IMG/VR virus record: IMGVR_UViG_3300034019_000517
Location: 1 to 64,000 of that record
Direction: 5' to 3' (one strand)
Length of the DNA stretch: 64,000 bases
From: a virus
Positions 24,501 to 36,500 of the stretch are shown here, in pieces; the stretch's first letter is position 1, and each line of letters opens with the position of its first letter. The notes under the pieces were generated by a model. The model ran no database searches, was not told the DNA's origin, and was given only the letters and a program-made list of their open reading frames with translations. Position numbers and translations under genes: made by a program.

Positions 24501-27500
24501 AGCTACTAATGTTCTAGCTATCTTTTCCCACTTAATCTCATTAGCAGTTATTCTATTTTCAAGTAAATCCAACGTACGTGCAAACTCATCATTAGGTGTT
24601 TCAATATCTAGGTTGAATAATGCAGTACGAATGTTTTTCCATGCATCCAGAGTCTCAATAATTTGTTGTAGTTGGCTATCGGTAAGATGGCTTCTATTCA
24701 ACATATTTTCTACCCAGGTTAAACTACGTCCTACGGCTTCTAGTATTTCTGCAATAGTAGGAGTCTTATTAAGATTATTAATTTCAGCTTCGAGTCTGGT
24801 AATTTCTAGTTCATACACAGCAGCATTTTTCTGATCTTTTAATGCTGATTTTTTTAACTGATGTATACGTGTTCTAATACGTCCAATAATCTCTTTGTAC
24901 GTTGAATCTTGATTACTACTTATTGCAAACTCGCTGTCTTTAAACTGGTTATCGTGTTCAGTAGTTTTGCTTGATAACGAGTATACTTTTTTAGTAGTTC
25001 TTGTAAATGCAGTATACTTTGCACGGTTTATGGTTTTGTAGTCTGTCTCAAGTCGTGTAGTTACTTTACCATTAACGACTACATTTTTCTTCATCTTTTC
25101 TAAATTGTTCTCATCTACGAATACATGGGTTATATCTTGACCTTGTACTTTATGTGCAGTAGTAGCATATGAATAGTCCATGTTACGTGTAAGAGTTTTT
25201 GTAGTATTATTTTTTGTTCTTAACACAGTATCTGTAAGAATAATAATACTACCATGCAAATCCCAAAATGCATCCCAGTTTTTAGTCAATTTAGCATTAG
25301 CACGTGCTTCTTCTAGTAATTCAGAATACATTACTATGTTATCTGGTTTTGTATAGTCTAAGACAAAGAATTTTTTATTTACGTCTTCAAACATTACTGT
25401 ATACCCAGTTAATCCAGTATGATGTGTATCTGGTTTAACGTAGTTAATACGTTGATAACTAGAATTTGGCATAACTACATCATAACCTTTTTTAAAGGAT
25501 GCGTATGTAAATAATACTTCACCAACAGAAACTAAATAAGGGTCTGTGGGTCTTAATTTTTTACGCAACCACTTATTATATTGTTCTACTTTAGGATTAG
25601 TAAACGCTATAACTTTTGCATGCAGTGGGTTACTTTGAAATTCTTCAGAACTAAAAGCAGCCATTAATGTATCTTCCCATGCTTGTCTATCTGTTTCAGT
25701 ATCAGAATTAAAAAATACAATTCCTTCTTCTGTATTAGGGTTAACCATAGTAGCATGAGTAAATGCATCTTTAGTAGATTCTAGATCATTCCTAATAGCA
25801 GTTACAACATCTAAGATAGGATTACTATTATTTTGACGTTCAACTATAGTTAGTTGATAACTATTAGGCAGTATATAAGACACAGGAGATTCATCTTCTC
25901 CAGGAGGGGGTAACTGTGCCGGATCTCCTATAAATATAATTTTAAGATTAGTATGCTTTTTCATTTCTAAAAGCAGGAATTTTAAAAGGTCTTTATTCAC
26001 CATAGAATACTCATCTATAATAAGAATATCCAATTTTGGCAATAAAGGAGGATTTTTAGCATCGAATTTTATATTATCGATATCAAATTCATCTGCTTTA
26101 TAATCTGGGGCTAATCCTAAAATTGAAGCTAAAGTCGTACCAGGAAACTGAGTAGTTTGCTTAACTTTATTTGTAGCAGCATGTGAAATAGCACTAACTG
26201 CTATTTTTTTACGTCTGCCTTTTAAAACTTCTTTAATGATAGTAGTTTTACCAGTTCCTGCATATCCTTTTAGTACAAATGTTCTTTGATCTGGGGTAGC
26301 ATCAGAAGGTATAACTTTATCTAGAAATACATTGATAATACTAAGAGCTTCTACTTGTTGAACATTCAGTGTAATTTGTTTTCCAGACTCTAATTTAACT
26401 ACGTGTTTAGGTGCTTCTACTACAGGACTATCGTTTACAGGAGGGCCTACAGGTGCTGTTTTTTTCCCAGGGCCCATTTCAGTAGAGTCTTTTTTGTCAA
26501 TAAGCGAAAGTATATCATGAATAGATGAATATAGAACTGTGTTGTCAATATTCTTCCCTAATTTAGCTGCAATTGTTTCAATGTATTTAGTAAATAACTC
26601 TACAATACGTTCCCATAATGTCTGAGTGCTATTAAACGGCATTTCAGCTAATACTTTTTGAAAATCTTCATTAGTCATAACTCCGGTTATAAACTCATGA
26701 ATATTAAACAACGGGTACACAGTTTTAAAGTAAGGCTCATCTGTAGGAAACTTAGGAGTTCCAGTCTCAGAATCTCTTTGTATCTCCGCTTCCATAATTA
26801 ACTTAGTTACTTTAGCATACTTTGGATCTTTAAGCAGTTTTTGACGTGCTATATCCATTAAAGTATATAAGTTTCTAATGAGTTTTTTATCGTACTCTGA
26901 TAATGGAGGCAGGCTTTCTAGATACTCTTTAAATACTTTATCCCTTTTACTTCTAAAAAATCCTCTACCTTTTTTATGTTCAAACTCGTATTGGTATAAT
27001 TTAATAGAACTTAGCCCATGGAACAACTCATGAAAGACTGATTCTGCATAATGTTCTAAGCTTCTAATCTTAGGTTCATTAATAAAGATATCCATCTTAA
27101 CTTCATTTGTACTAGTGTACAGACCCCAACTAGCTGTAGAAATGAATTCAGGGTTATTGATAGTACTGAATGTAGTTTTTTTAGCAAATATGTCTTTAAA
27201 AAACTCCATTGTCTCTATTAACAACATGTTACTAGGAGTAGGAATTTTACTTTCAATCTCACTAAATATTTTTGGTAATGCAGATTCTAAAGTTTCCTGT
27301 TCAGCAAGATCTGGTATAAACTTAAGTTTCGGCTTATTGTCAAATGTGAGTAGTACATTTGTGGAACCAGCTGGGCTTTCAGGATTTGGATTTAACGTAT
27401 CATCAGTAGTTTTTGTAGGTGCAGCAATTTTAACTACAGGAACTAAACTCTGTGGAATATTTACTTTTGGATTATCAGCTAAAAGACTTGGTTGATAGTC

Positions 27501-30500
27501 TGTTAGAGTTAAATTACCATCGTACTCACTTATAAAAGAATTACCTAATACAGGAATTCTTTTGTAAATTATATCGTTGTTCACATCTACACCTTGACGT
27601 TCGTACAAAATCCATGTGTTGTTCTGTAGATTCCTAACTGATAAATAGGTAGGAACCACAGTTCCTTGCACCCCAGGGATAGTTAATTTTAATCTATCTG
27701 CTGATTTAGGGAAGGTATCTTTTTCCGGATTAGTAAGACGAATTACGCTTTGATCTGCAGTAACTAAAGATACTTGATTAGTGATATTCACATCTAACTG
27801 AATAGCTTCTTCTGGATTATGCTGAAAGAATTGCTTTAATAAAACTTGTGGATCGTCTTCAGTGTTTTCAAATTCTTTTAGTTTCGCAACGACCCCAGTT
27901 TCAATTAATACTTGAACAGGAGCGTATTTTAAGAAGTTAAGAGCATTTTGAACTCCTCCGGTAACTATTAGATATGTTACTAAATCTAACGCTAGTTCTT
28001 TTTGTATAGGGTCATTAGATACTAATAAATCCACAAAAGCTTTAATGTTATCGCTTTCATCGATGTTAGTAGATGTAGCAGCATAATAAGATACGGTATC
28101 TATATCATTTAATTTACCGGCAAATTTTGGGTTTAAACGTTGTAAAAGAATGTTACGTTTACCCCATTCTGTTGTTTTAGCTTGATGCAAACGTTTAGCC
28201 AGAGATTGGTCTCCAAACAGTAATTGCGTTCTTACAGCGTTTACATTTGGAATAGTTTTAGAAAACCCATAGGATTTATATGCTCGTGCTAATAGTCTTA
28301 ATTTATCACTATTTACATGAGGTTCTCCGGTATTAAACTGATATACTCTACTTAAGCTTTTAAAGAATGGAGTTTCATAGAAGAACAATGGATTAAATAA
28401 AGACAAAGCCAAACGAGGCCCAAGGCGCAATGCTGTACCTATTTCTGTTTCAGTATCTATTTCTGTCACAGGGTCTGTATTATAAATAAGGGCCTTAGAG
28501 TTAGCAATTAATGGGTTATCTAGTACTGTGTCAACTAATCCATTTCTATATACGGCATCAAATAAATCTTGGCCGGCACCTTTAGAATCTGTATTTATAA
28601 CACTTTGAATTCTACTGAGTTCGTCTCCGTACGCAGATAATTCACTGAATAAAGCTAGTACTTTTAACTGATTAGTAATTTGTTCATCTGTGGGGTTTTC
28701 TAGAACTAACATATCTTTTAGCTCTTGAGGAGAAAACGATTTGTTTTCCATACCATCAGAATCAACAACTCCGTTACTTAATTTTTCAATCCAACGTTTT
28801 GTTACTCTGTAAAACGCTTCATTTTCAAAATTACTGGTTTCACTACGAATTACTGTACTACGAAGTTTTTGTAGTTCATCTAAAAATTCTTTTACAACAG
28901 GTTGAGTTAAGAAGTACGCAATGTAATCTGGTGAAAGAATAGTTCCGTTATCAGTTTCTAATAAAGCTAGAACGATAGCTACTTTAAACGTATCGCTGTT
29001 AAGATTCAATTTATCTAACAATTGATCTTTAGCATTATCTACAGCTGCGGACTGAATAGCAGAAATAATCTGTTGTTTTCTTATTGTAACTCCATTATAT
29101 TCTACAGTTCCAACACCTGAGATGTTACTCATTAACAATTCGCCGGCCGGTCCTTTAAATCTAAAGTAACGCTTACTATCTCCAGCTTTTAAGTACATGT
29201 TTTTATCCTGGATAATAGCATTAAAGGTTGAAGCCAAAGACATTACAGCTACTCCTTTTTTACCATATCTGTTAGAAATAAATCCTACTTGTTGTCCGCG
29301 ACGAGTAAAGAACCCGCCACTTTCTGTGTCTTGTTGGATTTCAGATACTTCTTTAGCTAAGTCTTGTAAGAATGGTTGATCTAAAGGTTCAACAATTCTA
29401 GAAAGCATTTTAGGATTAGTTAATACACTTAAGTGTATATCTACGTATAAGTTTTGAAGTTCTTTAGGATCTTCTCCTACTACAGTTGTTTTATTAGTTA
29501 CTGCAGCTGAAGTTACTTTAGAAAACTTACCGTCTTTATAAGTATGATGGTACTGATATACATAGAGTTTATCTACGTCAAAGTCAGCACCCATTTGAGT
29601 AGTAATACCGTTTGGTACTATAATCAAATTACCCATAGACTCTGGTAAAAAACCTACAACTTCCATTGGTAACATTGATGAATGCCCTTGGTTAGGAATA
29701 CGTGCACCGACCATAGTAAGAAGTTCTGCAGGTACCTTTTCAGGATCTAGTACAGTTCTTCCATCAGGAAGTTTCTTAGTTAATAGTGATACATCTACTA
29801 GGTTACCATTATCATCTCTAAAGAAAGAAGGAACTAATACTTGAGCTCCTAATAACTTAGTTTTATTGTGGTTATTTCTTACATACTGGAGACCTTTAGA
29901 GAAATCAAAACCTTCGACAAATATGATACTGCTTTGGTCAGCTGCTTCTAGTTCATTCCATTCTTTCATACCCTGGAGCCCTATACCGGCCGAACCTTGT
30001 ACATATGAAAGTCCTTTCATCTTTTGATGTAGAATACGATTAGTAATCAAAGACATCAACATACTTTCTAGTTTAGCTGCAGATGCGTTGAATCCTAGAG
30101 GAATAATAAACCCAGTTTTATCTGCGTTTAATTGTAAACTCATGATATCGTTTATAGGGTATTTTCTACCCTTGGCCTCTTCTACTAGTGCTTTTTGAAG
30201 CTTAGTTATATCCTGAATACGTAAAACTCCTTCGTCATTAACTACGCCTAAATCATCGAATAACTTATCAGCACCCATAGACATTAAACGTTGCTTAATG
30301 CCTTCCTTTAAAGCCTTTAATTCATGTCCTACATAGTTTTCTTTTTGACCAGGAAGAACGAACTTAGACATATTAAGAATACCCTCAAATAATAGTTTAT
30401 TCATTTGACTAACTGTTACAATCTTCTGTTTATCAGGATCATAAGGGTTTTCTTGCTGTATTCTAAATCCACTTCTTGGAAGTTCAATAATAGAGTTACT

Positions 30501-33500
30501 TAAATCTAAGTTGTCTTTAACAGTTCCATCAGGATTATGAATCTCTGTGACTTTCATAATACCTAATTTACTTGCAGATACGTAAGCAGCTCTATCTACA
30601 CCGGCAGCTATCATAGCATCTAATAGCTTTTTAGTTTCGGTGTTTTTAATTAATTGAGGTATTAACGGGAATGAAGATGATTTGATATAATGCATTCTTC
30701 TAATAGAACGCTCAGAATCAAATACAGATTCTACATATACTGGTTTAACTGCACTCATAACAAGAGTGAGTTCTTCCGGAGTTAAAATAACATCTTCTTT
30801 ATTAGCTTTAGCATTATCAATACGGTCTTTGAAGTTTTTGTATTCTTCATCTGTAAGCTGTCCGTATTTATGCATAACATGCAAATGTTCAGCTAATGTA
30901 GTAACCTCCTGGGCATCTGTGGTATTGATTTTATCATACCCAGATGCTGCACCCAAAGCTTCGGTGTATTCTGCTAATTGATAAGAAGCTACGACATTGT
31001 CTTTGAGTATGATGTATTTAATACGTTCATTTGGGTCAAAGTTACCATCTAACCCAGGAGCAATATCTTTAGCTAAACGTTTTTGATATTCAATAACTGC
31101 AGCTGCAATTCGTTCCTTACTTGGCTTATTTCTATCACTTGGTTTTTTAAGAGGCTTATGGTGTAATGCAGGATCTCCAGATACTAACTGAGCCATGTTC
31201 ATATAAGCTACAATGCTATTAAATTCAATATCTAATGCTGCGTATAGAACTTTATTGGCTAAAGAAACTGCTTGTATTTTAGGTATATTATTTAAGTAAG
31301 AAGCATCCATAAACACTTCTTTAGTCTGTAAATTAACAATACCCATCTGTGTCCACCTTTCAACTGTTTTTAAAGCGGTTGTTTTAATATGTTCACTTAC
31401 TAGTTTTACTGCTTTTTCCATGCCTGCAGGAGTTAATGTTAAATCATCTCCTGACCAGATACCATCAGTATTTTCTAATTGATCTTTATTTAAAAATGGG
31501 AAGAAGTGAAATAACTCTGCACCTCCGTCATCATATCCGTTGATTTTATTTTCCGGAGTAATTTTATGTCTATTTTTTTGGTATTCAGTAATACGATGTG
31601 CTTCAGCTTGAATAAGCTTAACAATCGTAGCTTTAGTTTCATTGATAAAGCTTAACTCATTATCTTCAATAACATATGCTAGTTCTTCACGTATTGTTTT
31701 TAAAATAGGAGTTGTAGTTTTATCTGAAATAGTTAACCATGGAATATAACAAACACGTTGATCTTTACCTGTGGCCCCTTTAGTATCAAACAGTTGATTA
31801 CGATTTTGGAATAAACCTAATACCCACACTTCCATATCTATGTCAGTCATTTCTTGACGAACAATCCCAGGACGTGAAGATTTTTGTTTCTTAATCGTAT
31901 CAGCATAAAATACTTTGAACACTGAAGTACGGAACTTTTCACTCTCTTTTAATCGTGCTAAATAGATCGAATTTTTAGAAAAAGGATCTGCTTCTAACTG
32001 TTTAATAAGTGTTTTATCGTTATCTTTTAATCTTCGTAAAGTATGAGATAGATAAGTAGGTTTAGTAAACGACTGTTTAGTCTTACCATCTCCTCCTCTA
32101 CTAGATGTAGGATATATATTTTTAGTAAACCTTTGTTCAATCTGTGCTAACTTTTTAAATGCACTATCGTTAATCAAAGGGTTGTTTTCTGTAAACGACT
32201 GGTCTTCGTTTGCATCTACTTCAGTATCTTCACCATCTATATAAGATAAACCTTGCATACTACGTCCGATATAGGAGAAGAGGCCTTTGGTAAAAAGAGC
32301 TTCGAATGAAGTGTTAAGTTCTTTAACGCTGTTTTTACGTAAATGGTCTATAGACTCGTGACTTAGACTGATACCTATGATTTCTAATACTTCATTGATC
32401 TCAGCATTAGTTTTATTTGGATTACTAGCTAATCTAGCAAGTCCTTCATTATACCTAGCTACTTCATCCTGGTTAATAATTGCACCTTCTGCAGTAAAAC
32501 GAACTAAAGGAAGTAACTTTTGGTTCTCAATCCAGATACTTAAAATACGTCTATCTAAACCAATACGGTTTGTTTCTAAAGGCGTTATTTGAGTCTTTTT
32601 AGTTTTTGTAGAACCTTTTCCTTCTGACCTAGTAATATACTTTACAGTAAGAAATTCAGCTAGTGCATTTGAAAATGTAGTTACAAACTGGTTACGAAGA
32701 CTTTCACTATCTAGTTTTTCTAGCTTTTCTACTACTTGCTGTAAACGAGGATTTAATGCATGCTCCGTTTTCAATATAAGAAGCATAGATGCAAAATCAT
32801 GTGGTTTACCCTGTAATGCACTTAATAACTCATTAAATACAATATCCACAGGTACTAATACATTTAGTCCTAAATGGTTTTTTAGTTTATGAATAGTTCC
32901 ATCTGGTTTGTACTCAGCATCTACTACTGTACGTAAAAAGAGTTTAAGCTTACCAGAGGCTGTTGACCGTTGATCTATTTCAAAGTGAGCACCATCATTA
33001 AACTTTACACGTTCATAGCTTGAACCTTCATATTGAAAATCATCCTCTAGTTCTTTTAATTCTCCTTCTGTGAGTACTTCTGAATGTGTACTCATATTGA
33101 ATTTACCTTTTTTCATGGTAATTCCAATAGCTGTAAGTTCTTCTTTTGTATTCAACACAAAAGCTTTCCAGTTACGTAAAACTAAGTCATACTCTTCTGC
33201 CATATCAGCTGCGGCGTCTTTTAATACTTCTGGAGACGCTGTTAAAGAGTCAATTCCAATAGCTTTGTAACGTGTAACAACTTCAGGTTTTGTAAAATCT
33301 ATTTGACCACTGGTTAATAGATCCCATCTTTTTTTAGAATTCGCGTATACTTCAAATGTTAAGTCGAATATTTCCGTAACAGTTTTACCTTGTTCTTGTA
33401 ACCTAAATACATTAGCTAAAATACCGTCTATAATTGCTTTTTGCTTATAGCCTTTAATAGGTAGTTTAGTTTTAGAATCTACTATATATAAGTTTTCTAC

Positions 33501-36500
33501 ACTCTTAGTTAGTTTAACTTCTTGTTCAGAAGTAAGAGTGAGTGCAGAAGTAGATGGAGTAGAAGGAGCTACTGGGGTTTTATCAACTGGTTTAGGTTGA
33601 CGTTCGTTTAGCAATTCTGCAAGTGCTCTAGCTTGAGAAATATCTGTATTAGCAAATTTATCTGTTAGTACTTTTCCTGCAGCTTTAGTACGCAAATCAG
33701 TTTCAAGGTCTGGGTTTTCATCTAAGTAAAGAGCCCATAAAGCTTTATACTCTGTCCAACTTTGTTCTTTAGTTATTGAACGTAAAGGCGCTTTTCCTTT
33801 ACCTAATTTCCAATCATTGCCTTGAGCTCTATAACCTTTTACATCTAGTTGGTATGCTTCTTCTATAGTACGACCATCTTTTAATTTAGCAAACAAAGCA
33901 CTGAATCGTTTATCTCCAGCAGAAGATACTTCATATGAATTAGCATCTGTTCTAGCCCATGTAATTAAAGGTTGTGAAGTAGATTTAGGTTGATTAGTTG
34001 ATTTAGATAAAGATGCTTTAGTTAAAGAATAAACATCTTTAATAGCTTGTATAGACTCAGGAGTCATTTTTCCATTATCTTGTCTACTTCCAATTCCAGC
34101 AAAATTTTTATGTAATATAGGTACAGTTGATTTTTCAAAAGTAGTTCCATTCCATTTGTACCACTGGTTAGTTTTAGTATCAAAAACATTAACTTCTTTA
34201 CCGTTAGCGATGGCCATTTCTACAGCATATCCGGTACCACCATCTACTGTGGTTCTTTTTGCATTTACTTTATAACCTTTTGAATTAATTTCATTTGGAT
34301 ATACAATAGGAGCAATAGCTATGACTTGTGTAGAGTTTTTAACTTGAAACCAGTTTCTACCTAATAAATTTGCATATTTATCTACCCAGGGTCTACCTAA
34401 TACTTTAGCAGCTTCTTTTGCATGAGAAATTCCTTCGGCTAATTGTTCGTTGGTAAGCTCTTTATTACCTAAAGGTGTTTTATTATTAGACCAATAGTGA
34501 TTGTGATTATTAAACCCAAAAGTTCTACCTATTGCATCAAACATACTATCAGCTCCAACAGCACCTCCACTGTGGTTTACAAAAGAATCTGTAGTATCTT
34601 GCGAATTTGAATCTGGTAGTAACTCAATATATTTTAGGTCTCTGTCTTTATTTAAAACTACTTCATTCCAAGTATTACCATATTCATCTGTAATTGGTTT
34701 AGGATTATATCCTTGTTTTTCAAGAACTCTTTTTACTTGATTTTCATAGAAATTATAAATAGGTTTTAAAGCTCCAAATCCTTCAGGGCCTTCTATTCTA
34801 GCAAGTTCAGCTTTAATTTGGGTTATTTCAGTGTTTATGTTTTCGTTAGAAGTTAAAAACTGTAGATTTTCTTTGTATGCGTTTAATACATCTTCATTTG
34901 TAGGACGAGCTACTTTAAATTCACCTTCATTAGTTATTTTTTGTTTTGCCCAAACTCCTCCTCTTTTACTATAATCTACTCTTTCTCCTTTGTCATTTTT
35001 AATAGAAAAATCTTTTACTGTAATTTCTTCAAAAGAAGCAACAGATTGTTTTTCAATATTAGTTTGGAGCTCTTGTTCAAGTTGTTTAAGCCTAGTCTCT
35101 TTCTGCTTCTTAAACTCTTCCAATGTAGTATGTCCTTCTATTTTAGAAGCTGTATTACCACTAGGAAATAATATTTTTTCATACCCTTGTTTAACGGCAT
35201 CTTGAATGATTGAACGTATGAAGAATCCTACCCAATTGTTGTCGGTGTTTAGGAGTTGTAAGAATTGATTTTCTTTAGTATAATCTTGAGTTTCATTTAA
35301 GTAAGCTAAGTAAGCTTTATCGTAATCTTCTTGGGAATCAAAATTATGTGGATCAGGAACTTCTAACCCTTGAACCTCACTTACTAACTCCGTTTTATTT
35401 CTACCCTTCTGAAACAAATCAGATTGTATTTCTTGTACTCGGAGGGTTTTACCAGCCACTCTTTCATCTCTAGTAGCAGTTTCAAATTCTTTTCTCTGTT
35501 GCTCTACTAACTGATTTGCTTCTTCATTAGTTTTTCCTTCATACTCAGTTAAATGATAAAAATATCCATCTAAATAATCTTCAATTGTAGTAGATCCTAT
35601 AAACCCATCAAAATCATCTGTTTGTAATTGTCCTCCTAAAGGAAGTTGATTACCTGTTTTTTCGAGTTTATCATCCACTCTAACCCACCCAATTCCATTG
35701 TTAGTACTAAACTGAGCATGTCCTTTAATTGAAGGCATTATCAACGGAGTTCTGAATTCTCTTTCTCTGTAGTTAGTTCCTCCAGGTGCTGCCATGTTAG
35801 CGTAATACTGAGTTGGTGCTCCTTTTGGTATTATCTCACCTTCACTATCATACTCAGGATCAGTAGAATCATAACTATAAGTTTGTGCAGAAGTATTAAT
35901 ATCAACCACAAAATTATAATTAAGTAACAACTCTGTTATTAATTGCTCACGATCTGTAGTACCTAAGTTTAATAAAATATTTTTTTGCTCTTTAGGAACT
36001 TCTAATTCAGTAAGTATTTTATCTAATGACCAATTATTTTTAGCACCTTTATTGAATACCTGTACTCCTTTAGGTGACATTAAAAGATTCAGTGCTCTAA
36101 GCCTAAAATCAATTTTATTTTCACGAGTATTCAAACTCTGTTCAATAGCATCAATAGGATCAAACATGAATTCCATATCCATATCTGAGGCATCTTTTAA
36201 TGAGTCAAACAGATCATTAGGATTTGTTATAGAATCCGGTTCAGGTTTAGTTTCTGTAGGTTGTTGTGATTCTAAAGCAGCTAGTTCTGCATCATATTTA
36301 GCAATTATTTTTTGTTGTGCTTTTATTACTCTTTCTTTAGATTCTTTTTCTCTGTCAAATTTATCAGATTGATAAAATTCTAATAATTCTTTTTCTATAG
36401 GTATTCTTTCTTGTAACCATTCTTTTCTAAATAAATCCACATACTCTTTAATTTTACCTTGTTCAAATTTTTCTTGATTTTCAATTCCTTTAATAGATTC

